Notes under the pieces: generated by a model
Databases searched by the model: none
Seen by the model: only the letters and a program-made list of their open reading frames with translations
What the model was told of the DNA's origin: nothing
Program-made: the position numbers and the translations under genes
From: Dermatemys mawii
Lineage: Eukaryota; Chordata; Testudines; Dermatemydidae
NCBI GenBank assembly: GCA_007922305.1
Contig: ML677334.1
Span: 55,974,720-56,038,719, forward strand
DNA: 64,000 nt
Reading direction: 5' to 3'
Shown: piece after piece, positions 36,341 to 46,692 of the stretch
How the letters are laid out: the number at the start of each line of letters is the position of its first letter
How positions within the stretch are numbered: the stretch's first letter is position 1

Positions 36341-36690
36341 ACGGGACAAACCCTACAGCTGCTGACACAAGTGTTGTCACTTGCATCAGGAAAGGGAGAA
36401 AGGAAAAACAGAGGTGGGCACTTCAGAGGGGAAAGACCAAGAGGGCAGGAAGAGTTAACACTTGGACAGGGTATGATGCATCCTTCCAAACTGGAACACG
36501 CCATGCTGCTATCACCAAATGTCTGCAGGTTATGCCAGACAGACAGTGTATGGCACAAACCACCAAACTGTTTTCAACAACAGTTGTCACTTGGCAGGAA
36601 TGAAGGAGAAGAAAAAGACTGTGCTCCATATGGAGAAAAGACAAAGAGGGCAAGAGCAATTAACCTCTGACAGACAATATAATGTATTAT
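36341..36690 (+). repeat. Two-copy diverged tandem duplication (~210 bp period)
   Basis: GTTGTCACTTG at 36373 recurs at 36583. After each copy come GGAGAA(A)G, then AAAGAC(C/A)AAGAGGGCA, then AG(T/C/A)ATTAAC-like text and TTGGACAG / TCTGACAG. ACAAACC precedes both. The two units are offset by about 207-210 bases and are clearly diverged. No function is evident. Confidence 0.6.
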
Positions 36691-37074
36691 AGTCATCATC
36701 TGATTCATTAACTACAGTGTCTGGAGTAGGAATGTGCTCATACTTGTACACAAATCTTGCAGGCTTCGTTTGCAAACTACCACGTGCTCTGCATTCTCTG
36801 CTAGCAATCTGTATTTCAGCTCTTGTGTAATTGTTCAACACTGTAACTGTAACTTAAAGTTCCCAGTGTGACAAGTATGACAAACAAAATGCTAAAAGTG
36901 TTTAAATTAAAAAATAAAACCAGAGCCATACAAAAGTATGGAAGAGCTAACAAGTTTACAGGACTGCATATAATGGTTTGAATAAATCTTACTGCTTATA
37001 CATTTGCTAGCTTCAATCTGCTCACTTGCAAAAAGTGACTGTAGCTGTTCCCCTGTCTAGTAAGACTCAGGAAC

Positions 37075-37265
37075 TGGGGCAGTGGATCAGGACTCAGGAA
37101 ATCTGGGTTCCATTTTTGGCTCTGCCACTGGCCTGTGGGGTGACCTTGGCAAATCTGTATGCCTCAGTTTCCCCATCTGTAAAATAGGGTTAATGCTACG
37201 TGCCTTATAGGACATTTTGAGTATTATGGATGAAAAACGTTTGGTAAAATGAAGGTATTTTTATT
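37075..37265 (+). repeat. MIR SINE, near full length
   Basis: The order is textbook: GGACTCAGGAAATCTGGGTTC, GGCTCTGCCACTGGCCTG, GTGACCTTGGCAAATC, GCCTCAGTTTCCCCATCTG, TAAAATAGGGTTAATG. It ends in a diverged 3' part (AAAACGTTTGGTAAAAT). MIR is an ancient tRNA-derived amniote SINE. This copy keeps the core and most flanks. Confidence 0.9.
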
Positions 37266-37479
37266 CCCCATATTAATAATGTGATCTGCCATCAGCCACT
37301 GTGCACTACTGTGCACTAATGCTTGTGTGATGTGGCTTATGTTACACACTCCCTGAAATGCATGAGGAAGAGGCTTCTGCTGCTATCAGTGCTCTAATAT
37401 ATGGGCCTTAGTTTACTGGAATGCTTTCCAAGGGTCCTCAGCAACATTCACTTTTAAGGTATGTAAACATGGTCTGTGC

Positions 37480-38510
37480 CTGCCAGGGTCAGCTCCTCAA
37501 CTCCAATGGCCACAAGCAACACAAGCACTCCCCTCTAGGCCTAGGTTGGTCCTGCTCTCTCTCTGCAGGTTAGTATTGGCAAATTCCAACTTCAGAGACC
37601 TCCGAGCGTCACCTTGGAAGGTGCTATTCTGGTATGCACGGGGCACTCACAGCAGACACAGATTTGCTGCTTACAAAGCAGCAGTACACCGCAGCTTACC
37701 CCTCAGATCATCTCTCCATTGGACATACAACACTCAGATATGTTTATAGGGAAAACAAGAAAACATTTATTTAACAAAGTATAGAGATTCAAGTGATAGC
37801 AAGTAGATGTATTGGAAAGAAATGGTTATGTATAAAATAAAGTTGTTACATGCATTCTAGAACCTAAACTTAAGTGGATACTTTCATGGCTTGCAAAGCA
37901 ATGCTCACCCACATCTTTCCGGCGTTTTACAGGCAGGCTTGTCTGTGACCCTCTGTTCATAAGACAAATACGCTGTTAGCTTGCCCCCTCAGTGAAGGAT
38001 CCAGGATGCGCCTCTGGACCATCAGACATACCCCAACAATGCACTGCCTTTATTCCATAAATGGGATCCCATCCTGCTGTTTATTTCTACCTTTCAAGTT
38101 CCTCTCTTGAAGATTTTGCATTCTTTTGATTAGCATTTGGCTCAGTATGCAGACCGGCATCCACTGCGAGACATACAATGCCCACTACACATGTGACTGG
38201 CCACAGAGATAAGCATCTTTACCTCTTGTTTGAAAGGATCCTGTCTCTGGCCCATCACCTCCTGATTACTTGCCTTAAGAACATAGTTTTCAATACAGAT
38301 ACCTAACTCCATAAATATTATCTGTACATACATTTCACAGTGATTGTGACGATCAGTAGGCTACTGGCGCTCAGTAGAGACTTCACCCTTTGCCACGATT
38401 GGTGAATTATTGTGCATATATCTGCCCCAGGGGATCCCTATAAAAGTCTGTGTACCCGCTGTGCCCTCTGCCAGTTGCCACCCAGAGGGCCTTGGGTCAC
38501 AATTACACGC
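37480..38510. mobile_element. LTR-retrotransposon-like relic
   Basis: The block contains ACATTTATTTAACAAAGTAT, AGAGATTCAAGTGATAGCAAG and ACATGCATTCTAGAACC around 37760-37870, and GTGATTGTGACGATCAGTAG then GGGGATCCCTATAAAAGTC around 38340-38450. It reads like an endogenous retrovirus LTR or internal fragment known from turtles. I found no TG...CA ends with matching duplications and no pol motif. The call rests on resemblance. Confidence 0.35.
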
Positions 38511-39271
38511 TTTACAATTTTTAAAGGCATTTTTAAATCAATTCTCCAAATTATATGCTCAACCTGCTTGTTTTCTGCTTGAAAAATTCTCCTGTTTAAT
38601 GAGACTTTATCTGCACATTTTCCAGATATGAGCATTTAGATATTTGCAGTGAGTACATGGCTGAAAAATCAGATGGGTAGTAGAATGTGGCGGGAACCTG
38701 AACTATGCAGAGATTAACATCACTCTACAATGATCCCAGTAGAACATCTTCTTCCTAACTATTTACTGTGTGTTGACTCATTTATTTAGCCTGCTGAAGA
38801 TTCTAGATGTGGGTGTCTTTTTAAGAAAATGGCTGGTTCAATGAAGTGCCCTGATAGCAGCCTATTCATTTCTTCCAGAAGTACGTGTCAGACTGAGTGA
38901 AATGCAGCTTTAAGATAAAGGTAACATCTTTCTTTCTAGTCGATAGAACGAGTGAGTTTCTAGCTGGTACTCAATTCTTCCTGAGTATCTTAGTCAATCC
39001 TTCTTGTATGTTATTATATAATTGTTCCTGTTGCTGGCTGGCAATGGGATTAGTGGATACTTGTTTTCCAATGAAACAACGTGGCTTTTTTTTCTCTTTT
39101 CTTTCCTTCAGAGTGTAATTGCGGATATTTTTATTCATATAAAGCCATCAACGCTGGCACTAGGGGTGCTGCCGTACCCCCGACTTGGAGTGGTTTTCTT
39201 CATAGGCATGGCTTACAGTTTGAATCAATGGTTCTCAGCACCCTGACTGTACAAATTGTTCCAGCACCTCT
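38511..39271. other. Anonymous gene-free stretch
   Basis: Nothing recognisable. The plus frames of about 70 codons at 38897-39296 overlap one another and look like chance. Confidence 0.4.
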
Positions 39272-39400
39272 GGCCCTGATCCAGCAAAGCACTTAAGCAG
39301 TGCTTAACTTTAGGCCTATGACTTTTTTGGTCTTTATCAATGGGATGATTCACATGCTCAAAGTTAGGAATATGCCTAAAAGCTTTGCTGGATCAAGGCT
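39272..39400. repeat. Palindromic miniature element (GATCCAGCAAAGC ends)
   Basis: GATCCAGCAAAGC at 39278-39290 is the exact complement of GCTTTGCTGGATC at 39382-39394, and the inner flanks pair with mismatches. This is a very common amniote hairpin element associated with 'gcttaactttaagcac' text, visible here as GTGCTTAACTTTAGG. Confidence 0.75.
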
Positions 39401-39529
39401 AGGGTGCCCAGGCACCTTGCAGAATTGTGCCCCTAGAGTCTGATCCACAATATGCTTTGAATCAGGCTCTAAGTGAATAGTCCTTGATTGACTCCTACTA
39501 GTCCCTTTTCTTGTTGTGATGAGTACCAC

Positions 39530-40180
39530 AAGCTGAATGATAAATATGTTCAGAAGTATTTCCTTTACTCAGTTTTAAATTGATTTCTTTGTAGTTTCAT
39601 TGTGTTTCCTTATATTTGTATTATGGGAGCAAACAAGTGCTGCTGACTGACTTTCTCTGTCCTCTTCAGTATTGGATATACCTCTATTATATCATCCCTT
39701 ATTTGTCTCTCTCTTTCTCTAAAGTCCTAGCCTTTATCATTTCTTCACATACAGTCAAAGTCGCTCCTCAGACCTCTGATCTTTTTCATTGCCCTGCTCT
39801 GGACCATTTCTGCTTTATCCCTTTTTGACCTGGCAGGACCAGAACTGTAAACACTTTTCCTGGTGAGGGCATACCATCAGTTTACAGAATGATATATTTT
39901 TAGCAGTAATCTCTATCCCTTTTTTAATACAAACTAAGGTCTCGTTTGGGTTTTTAAACCACTGCTACTACCAAGCAGGAGTTTTCACTTTGCTGTCCAA
40001 AATGAGGCCTAAATCTATCTACTGAATGCTTATAGTTAATTTAGAACTGATCAGTGTAAAAGTGAGTCAGTGTTTTCTCTCTGATCTGTATTATTTTATA
40101 TTTGTTTTCATCTGCCAGCATTTTGCCCACTTCCTACTTTTGTTCAGTACTTCTAGAATTCCTCACTGTCTTCCCAACCT
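39530..40180. mobile_element. CR1 LINE fragment, first part
   Basis: The text follows a known reptilian CR1-related repeat in order: ATTGTGTTTCCTTATATTTG, TCATCCCTTATTTGTCTCTC, TTTTTCATTGCCCTGCTCTGG, GGACCAGAACTGTAAACAC, AGCAGTAATCTCTATCCC, TTTGCTGTCC, TTTTCATCTGCCAGCATTTTGCCC. It stops near 40180 and its continuation appears at 41296-41551. No intact ORF. Confidence 0.6.
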
Positions 40181-40224
40181 AAGGGCTAGATCATGAAGTT
40201 ACCAAAAGTCCTGAATAAGACTCA

Positions 40225-40505
40225 TGAGTTTGTCTACACAGTGCTTTGGCCAGTTAATGCATGATACTCTGGTGCAGACTATGTAGACCTTGCAGGCATG
40301 TACTTAAAGTCCCCTAAATGTACGTTAACGTAGTGCCATCTCAAACAATGCTACATTAATGAGCACTAAGGAACTTTTAGTGCAAGCCAGCAGGGTGCAC
40401 AATGGGCCAGTTAGTGCACGACCTGCCGGCGCGGATTAAAATTGACACCCCACTGGTGCAGACTAACAAAGTGTGCAGATGAGCTCTTTGTTGCACTGCT
40501 CCAGA
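40225..40505. mobile_element. Palindromic DNA element inserted in the CR1 copy
   Basis: The left part (GTTTGTCTACACAGTGCTTTGG and TACTTAAAGTCCCCTAAATG) and right part (ACTAAGGAACTTTTAGTGC, then GTGTGCAGATGAGCTC) are diverged inverted counterparts. They fit a common turtle miniature element with GTCTACAC ends. It lies between the two CR1 halves. Confidence 0.5.
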
Positions 40506-40624
40506 AGACCAGAATCCAAATTGTGCCTCAGCCACAATTTGGTCTATAGTTCCTCCTGCCACAGCTGATATCCACCTCCACTCAGCTCTGGTAACAAACA
40601 CATTTGAGGTAGCAAACAAGAATT

Positions 40625-41110
40625 CCAAAAACTTCTGCAGCTTTCAAAATTTGTTTTTATTCCATGTCAGAGCGAAACCAAGACTTTTCAAAAAGGTTCA
40701 CAAAAAACAGAGAGGGACTAACCAACCCTCTCTAGAATACCAACTCGGGCTCTCACCTGGGATGTGGGAAACCCAATTTCAAGTCCCTGTTCTGCCTAAT
40801 TCAGAGTCAATCAGTCTCTGTCTCTGGCCCAATGAATAGTTAATTTATTCAAAGTAAAACAGCTCCAACAGAAGAGATTAAGAGAGAGACTCCCACATCC
40901 CAGATGTCCAGATAACCAAGCTATTGGTTATTCTGGGAGGGGCTGGTCTCTTTCATTTTGCCAAGAAATTGCATTTTAGACTTGAGGAACCTTCTTGATT
41001 AAAGTTTCCTTTAACCTGATGGGTTTGCACATAGAGTTTTGGTTTCAATAAATCAGCATCTTCCCACAAGAAAAGTTTTAGTTGAAAAATTCCTCAACAG
41101 CTCTAGTTGT
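40625..41110. repeat. Interspersed repeat with 'CAGCTCTAG' end, inside the CR1 copy
   Basis: It begins with AAAATTTGTTTTTATTCCATG and TCAGAGCGAAACC and ends AGTTGAAAAATTCCTCAACAG then CTCTAG. The centre holds GGGCTCTCACCTGGGATGTG near 40748 and a reverse-orientation echo, ACTCCCACATCCCAGATG, near 40890. The ends resemble the AT-rich repeat at 10795-11032. Confidence 0.45.
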
Positions 41111-41295
41111 GGGTGGAGTCAAGGATCTACAATTCTGCCTGCCCACTCCCCTATCTACACACCTGGGAGAGGAATCAGCAACCCCACCAATGCTGAACTC
41201 CATGCTTTTGCTATGACCCACATTACAAGTAGCCCAGGCTGGGGAGCACATGCTACAGGTTATGATTTGTCTCTAAATGGGTTTCTTACTGACTG

Positions 41296-41551
41296 CCTTG
41301 TCTAAACTAATTTTGTATCATCCACACACTTTGCCATCTTACTCCTCACCTCCTCTTCCAAATCTTTAAATATATTGATTAATGTCAATCCATGGATTCT
41401 TGGGACACCAGCTATTCAACCTATTTCCATGCTAAAACTGACCATGTCATGCCACCATTTGTTTTCCATCTCTCAACCAGCATCCAATACATGACATAAC
41501 CATTCCACTCAACCCATGACTGCTTTGTTTCCTTAGATGTCTCTCAGGAGG
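41296..41551. mobile_element. CR1 LINE fragment, second part
   Basis: It resumes the CR1 text that stopped near 40180: TTTTGTATCATCCACACACTT, TTTGCCATCTTACTCC, TTCTTGGGACACCAGC, CTAAAACTGACCATG, TTTGTTTTCCATCTCTCAACC. The two parts are in the same orientation and order, separated by about 1.1 kb of other repeats. Confidence 0.6.
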
Positions 41552-41559
41552 GACTGTCC

Positions 41560-41684
41560 CTAGGGTAAGCAGATGTCCCAATTTCATAGGGACAGTCCTG
41601 ATATTTGAGGCTTTTTTTTATATAGAAGCCTATTACCACCCACCCTCTGTCCTGATTTTTTACACTTGCTGTCTGATCACCCTA
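41560..41684 (+). mobile_element. hAT-like miniature element, copy 1
   Basis: The ends CTAGGGTAAGCAGATG and CTGATCACCCTA are inverted repeats. Between them are CCCAATTTCATAGGGACAG and CACCCTCTGTCCTGATTTTT. The 8 bases before it (GACTGTCC, 41552-41559) match the 8 after (GACTGTCT, 41685-41692) at seven positions, the target-site length of hAT transposons. At 125 bp it has no coding capacity. Copy 2 lies at 49547-49651 in the opposite orientation. Confidence 0.85.
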
Positions 41685-42879
41685 GACTGTCTGGAAATGT
41701 GCAGCAGGTGGTGCAGCTAGAGTGCTGTCCCCTACAAAATGAAACTGAATTGTTCTTTCCCTGAGCATTTCAGGCTCAGATGCACAGTGGGTTCCCTAAA
41801 TTAGGATGGCACTTGGCAGCAGCAGGTGCATGTACCACAGCACAGCAGTTCAGACAGTGGCATGATCGAAGAACAGGTGTCATAGCAAATGACTTCCGCA
41901 TGGAACAACTGGTTGTGTTTTGCTCTGTGTAAAGGCATCTGCCATCTCACCTCCTTGCAGAATGTTCCTACCTTTAATAAAGAAATTTCTTCTTGTTGCC
42001 CCTCTGTTTTCCATATATGTAGTTTGTGCAATTTTCTCCATTCATATCCAAGAGCTTCTGCTGCCTTCTTCTTCTGTTTCTGGCCTTCTTTTCTGAAATC
42101 ATTCCCACCCACACAGCAGTTAGCTGATGCAGGCTAGAAATTTGAGAGACCTGCTCCCACAAGACTTCTGTGAGAGAGGCAGTAGTGCGTATTAGAATTC
42201 ACTCACAAACCCCCTTTGAGATAAACCATTTTTGCAGGGACCCATTTTAAACTCTTACACTAAAGCGTGCGCACAGCTGTTTAAACCTGCATTATATATG
42301 TCGTGCTTTCAGCGTTGGAAATATGGGGGTGGTGGAAGTGTAAATTGTATTTGTTTATGGATAATCCCGAAGCAAGGAAACCAGCAATTTCATGAGAGAC
42401 TGTTCTGGCCAAGTTTCCAGTTTTGTTTTGTTATTTCCCCAGACTCAAGGAGTTGAGATACTTTTGTTAACAATTGGAATTTCTGGGGCTTTATCTAAAC
42501 AAAAACATGGCACTACTGACATTTTCCCAGACCTAATCCCATAGATCTCACAGGCAGTATACACAGAATCACAAGTGACACTGACCTGCAGCCACCCCTG
42601 GAACTGGACCATAGCTGATATTCTGCACCACGAACACTGCACATCAGATTTTAGGGAGGAATATAGGAAAGAGTAACTTCTGTAATTAAAACCACAGGGG
42701 AAACTTTAAGGCGAGAGGATCTGACTCAAGGCAGAATGGAGCCAGGATACCAAGAGATTAGCTCTTGAGAGAAGTGCCTTGGGATCTTTAATTACAAAAA
42801 AATGGTCAGGGCCTTAGCTTTATATCCAGCAGCCTTAATACAAGGTTATTAATATTAGGCTAATAGTGTTAATTGGTTC

Positions 42880-43250
42880 AGTGCTGATTGTCCACACATT
42901 TTGGCCATCATCATCATCTCTCTTCTTGACTACTGCAGGATCTCTCTCACTGGCCTCTTTGATACGCACATTGCCCTCACTGGTCCATTCAAATAAGTCT
43001 TGGATGATCATCTTTCTTCACAACTTCGCTGCTCAGCTAAGTCCCCTCCTCCAGCCACCCCTATCTGCTCTGCCAATCATGAAAGTCTCTGCTGCCCGAT
43101 TGGCACTCCTCCCACCAATGCCTCTACTCCTTTCATACTAGCTTTCACAGATGGAATGTCCTCTCCAAACTAATCTGTTAAAACACTACCCTCTTCTCTT
43201 TCAACTCACATCTCAAGATCCACTTCTACCATCTCAAGTGTAACAACAGT
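42880..43250 (+). pseudogene. LINE reverse-transcriptase C-terminal relic
   Basis: At 42921-42937 the translation gives SLLDYC, the LDYC motif found near the end of reverse transcriptase in many CR1/L2-clade LINEs (usually 'SRLDYCNSLL'). It is followed by SLTGLFDT and later, after frame breaks, by FILAFTDGM and STHISRSTS segments in the order expected for that domain's tail. Stops and shifts show it is dead. Confidence 0.5.
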
Positions 43251-43433
43251 AAGACAATGGAACACACCCCCAAGGGAGGTTTCGAAAACCTCCAATGAAG
43301 GAGCTTCCACAAGGAGGCCATCTGTCTTGGATGGTGTAGGCACAACAAATCTTGGATCTTGGCAGGGAATTAGACTAGATGTTCCTTGAAGTCCCTTCTA
43401 ATCCCCAGTTCTATAATTCTCTGATTCTAAGGC
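43251..43433 (+). mobile_element. CR1 LINE 3' end
   Basis: The segment shows CCCAAGGGAGGTTTCG, GAATTAGACTAGATGTTCC and CCTTCTAATCCCCAG, and ends ATTCTCTGATTCTAAG. That is the standard CR1 3' untranslated end with its short terminal direct repeat (ATTCTATG-type). It gives plus-strand orientation. It directly follows the LINE coding relic, though the two may belong to different insertions. Confidence 0.8.
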
Positions 43434-44604
43434 ACAGGTACGTGAAACCACATTTTGCATATGGCAGGAAATGGATTCTGACCTGGTGTACCCTATTGGT
43501 CTCTTAACTCTTATGATGCTAAATAACAGCAGTTGATAAAAACATTATGCACTTGTAAACTAGATGGCAAATTGAGCAGCAGCTGTGTTCACATATTCCT
43601 AATACAAATGATGAAATTCTCAAAGCACATACCCGCCTGTAGAAGATTTTGATGATCTTCACTTTGAAAAGACACTGAATGGCCAGGGCAAACAATGGTT
43701 TCTGATCTGTGATTGTTCTGGAGATAGTGAGCTGTAATCACATTACTCCAATCACTGAAAATTCTGGAATTCCTCAAGCAGCTTAGAATGCCCCAGTTTG
43801 ATAACAGCTCTGATTTCTCTCTCATCTAACAGGAATAATTTAACTCCAATCATTAGACTTTCTGAAATCTTCATTTATGCTTCCAGAAATCCTTTTCTTG
43901 TTAATTAAATCTGGAAGTTGGTATCTCACATCACTTGCCATACTATTCAGCATGCAGATGTCACAAATGAGAGCAGTACACAATGCAGCCTGGAGATTAC
44001 TGGCCTGCCACTGTGAGACATTTCTTTCAGGCTAAAACCAAATTACTCTTGCTAAGGTTTTGGGCACCTATTTTAAGATATTTTCATTTCTTTTTTTAAA
44101 AAAATAAATAGTTTTGATTTGCCAATTCTTAGGAAGCTGTAGTCGAGGTGACGCCATTCGCTAATGCTTCACAGTGCAGAAAGCAAAAAGTTATTTCTTT
44201 CCCAACTTCTGTGAGAGTGCATAACAAACAGTTGATAATCCCTGGCATAATAATATGACCCAGATATGAACATATAAATGCTTTCCACTCCTTGGGGGAA
44301 AAAACATAGATGCAGTCATGGGCTGTGGAAACCAGCAGTTCTTCTGAAGCTTGCAGGAAACTTGCTTTGACTATAAAATGTTGTTATTCATTTTGTCCAG
44401 TTAAATTTTATTTTTCTTTCAATGGCACTTTGACACCTGCCATTGGTGTTTGTGAATATACAGTAAATTTCTGCAGTACTTGTCAGGTTGCAAGTTGGTT
44501 TTGGAAGATGAGAAATATGAACTATGGAATAGCACATCTGTTCAGAGGCATGGCTGACCGAGTAGCTCGGGACTAAAAAGCCACGAGTGGGATTGGCCTA
44601 TTTG
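43434..44604. other. Anonymous gene-free stretch
   Basis: No gene or element recognised. Minus frame 43589-43825 and plus frame 44310-44576 have no recognisable content. Confidence 0.4.
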
Positions 44605-44740
44605 GGTATGTCTATACTGCCACGAGAAGCGTGCCTCCCAGCTTGGGTAGACAGATATATGCTAGCTTGAACCAATGTGGTGAAAAGAGCAGCGCAGAGA
44701 TTTCAGCACAGATGGTGGACACGCTAGCAAGTTTTGTTAC
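44605..44740. repeat. GTCTATACTGCC-type miniature element fragment
   Basis: GGGTATGTCTATACTGCCACG, CTCCCAGCTTGGGTAGACAG and ATGCTAGCTTGAACC follow the start of a turtle miniature element with GTCTACAC-type ends. The inverted right end is missing. Confidence 0.45.
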
Positions 44741-45013
44741 ACAAGTGCTCAGGGAACATGAAGAACTACTCAAGTATTCACACCAGAAGTATAATATTTT
44801 ATGATATGGGACTTTGCTGACATAGCAGGGAACTCATCTCTCAAAAACCCTTAGCAGATCCCTAGCACAGAGGCGATGGTATAATTTAGAAAAGGCCCCA
44901 GTCACATCTTTTTGAAATTAGATCTGCAGATGCAGTTGCATTGTGTGAGGTTACATCTTCACTGTAGAGTTAACTCTGGTGATTGGCAGCTGGGTCAGCC
45001 TAGCTCAGGTCTG

Positions 45014-45018
45014 AGTGG
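45014..45018. repeat. Left target-site duplication of the 45019 LTR
   Basis: AGTGG here and GTGG at 46253-46256 bracket the TG...CA element, giving a 4-bp match. If the terminal A of the LTR is shared, AGTGG matches on both sides as 5 bp. Confidence 0.7.
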
Positions 45019-45461
45019 TGTAGCAAAGCGAAGACTCACCGGTGCAGAATCTCCTGCTGGTTGTCTTGGGAATTAGTTCTCCAGCATACAGAGCACCTCC
45101 TCCTGACTGGTGTCTCACCTGCTACTGGCCTCTGTGTCCCTCACGCACCCCAGTCCCTTTTACCTTGGGATTCTGCCCCCAGCAGTAACCCACAGTCTGG
45201 GTCTCCCCTCCTGGGGAATTCCTAACCCTCCATCCCCAGCTTGCCTCAGTGGCTACTGCCAGTCGTCATCTACCCCTCCCACCCCGCTCACTGGGGTAGA
45301 CTGCAGTCTATAAACCACTCATCACTGGCAACGGGGTTTGGACCAGCTGCCTCTGCCTAATCCCAAACTGTACCTCTGCAGCCCCAGTACCTTCTTTAGG
45401 CCTTGCACAAGTTCCGCAGCCAGGGCCATTCTTAATCATACACAAAGTATGCAGCTGCGTA

Positions 45462-45501
45462 GGGCACCAGGAAATTTGGGACACCAAATTTCCTGGTGCC
45501 C
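45462..45501. repeat. Perfect 18-bp hairpin
   Basis: Arms 45462-45479 and 45484-45501 are exact complements around a 4-base loop. Weaker pairing continues outward (GCAGCTGCGTA with TGCGCAGCG). It lies in the subterminal region of the hAT-like element. Confidence 0.85.
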
Positions 45502-45549
45502 TGCGCAGCGACATGCTGCTCCAGACCCTGCTCCGGCTCTTCCCCAGGG

Positions 45550-45741
45550 TGTGGTGTTTTAGATGCTGCTTGTAATTATTAGAACTGGGAAACTGTAGGA
45601 CAGGAAACAAAAAGGAGGGGGGAGTTGAGCCTAGGCTGAGTTAGAGCTACAGGGGGTGCAGCAGCAGCTTTGTAAGAAGTTTCACTGTTGTTAAATAAAG
45701 TCTATTAAAGTTTGTTAGTACCTTGCCTGCTTAATACAACA
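45550..45741 (+). mobile_element. Short (192-bp) solo LTR, innermost element
   Basis: It begins TGTGGTGTTTTAG and ends AATACAACA, giving TG...CA tips with imperfect inverted ends. Exact 5-bp duplications CAGGG lie at 45545-45549 and 45742-45746. An AATAAA at 45694-45699 followed by GTCTATTAAAG and T/G-rich sequence suits an LTR polyadenylation region, and sets plus orientation. The length is very short for a retroviral LTR and suggests a small or TRIM-like LTR element. Confidence 0.65.
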
Positions 45742-46692
45742 CAGGGCCTCTACCCCGCCTGCTTCTTTCTGCCCCAGACCTGCTCCCACTCCTCTGAGCC
45801 CTGCAGCACGGCCGAGCCTGCACTCACCAGCGGTGGGAAGTGCAATGACCCAGCCACTGCCGCACCGCCGGTTAGTGCTGGGGGTTTGTTACCCACTGCC
45901 CCCAAGTTATCCCTCCCCCTGCGACCCTGCAGAAGCCTGGGGCCAGCTCCCCTCCCCCTCGGAGGCCTGTGGCCCACCCCACAGAGGGGCTGTGTTGGGC
46001 CCCCGAATAGCTAGGGACAGCCCTGCCCACAGCCTGGGGAGTTACCAAGCTGGAGCTCCCCAGCACTACTCTACTTCAGGTAACCTTCTCTCCCAGGCAG
46101 CCAGGTCCTTCTCTCTCCAGAGCTAAAGTGAGACTGACTCAGCTCCTGGCTCACAGCCTTTCTATAGGGCCAGCTGTGGGGTGGGTCCCAGCTGTGGCTG
46201 CTTCCCCAATCAGTCTAGCCTTTCACAGAAGTGGGGTAACTGCCCCTCTACAGTGGTCATACTGCAGAGTTACTGTATACCTGAATGACTGCATCCTCTC
46301 TGGTGCTGTACTCACCTGTGTATGTTGCTAGGACTTCTGGGGGCATCTCTCATGGTTCTTAGCACTGCAGCAAACTGAGCCACTCGATGATCCTTTCCCA
46401 GTGAATTGAGGGAGAACTTGTCTGTCATTCTGGGCACACAGAGAGGATTGTGGGAAGGCACTGAAGGACTATCAGCCCTCAAGTGGTTTAGCCTGAGCCT
46501 TCATTGTAAAGTAGACATGTTACCACCCCTTCTGGAAGCTTCACTCAGCCTATAGTCCAGGATGGGTGAGTTAGCTTAGGTGGAAAGCACCATTAAACTT
46601 GAGTCAGAGGGCATGTGTATGAACAGCAGCCAGGTAAGGGACAATACCGGAGTAGGAGTCTCAGTTAACTCTGCCGTGAAGACATAGCCCGA

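Larger units (their letters stand above)
45421..46025. mobile_element. hAT-like element nested in the LTR
   Basis: The tips are CAGGGCCATTC at 45421 and TAGCTAGGGACAGCCCTG ending at 46025, sharing CAGGGC as inverted ends. The flanking 8-mers TCCGCAGC (45413-45420) and CCCACAGC (46026-46033) match at six of eight positions, as expected for an old hAT target duplication. They also restore LTR continuity with copy 2. Near the left end, GGGCACCAGGAAATTTGG (45462-45479) pairs perfectly with 45484-45501. No transposase is encoded. Confidence 0.75.
45019..46252. mobile_element. Solo LTR, copy 1 (interrupted)
   Basis: It starts TGTAGCAAAGCGAAGACTCAC and ends CCCCTCTACA, so TGTAG/CTACA are the inverted tips. 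It aligns end to end with 56909-57589 through many shared blocks (GAAGACTCAC, GGTCTCCCCTCC, CTTGCCTCAGTGGCTACTGCC, GCAGTCT, CCAGGCAG/AGGCAGTTAGGTCC). Copy 2 lacks the stretch 45421-46025, which is an insertion. It is flanked by GTGG. There is no internal retroviral sequence or second LTR, so it is a solo LTR left by recombination. Orientation of transcription is not established. Confidence 0.85.
44950..46688. mobile_element. Old inverted-repeat DNA element, outermost of a four-level nest
   Basis: The left end at 44950-44975 matches the complement of the right end at 46663-46688 at 21 of 26 positions, including exact AGAGTTAACT (44966-44975 against AGTTAACTCT on the right) and exact TCTTCAC. 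Four of the five mismatches are transitions. With the LTR at 45019-46252 removed, about 500 bp of element remain. The right interior has ACAGAGAGGATTGTGGGAAGG. No transposase is seen. The age of the ends fits its place as the oldest layer. Confidence 0.6.

Noticed and set aside
45694..45699. AATAAA as a host-gene polyadenylation signal
   Set aside because: It lies inside the 192-bp LTR and is better explained as the LTR's own signal.
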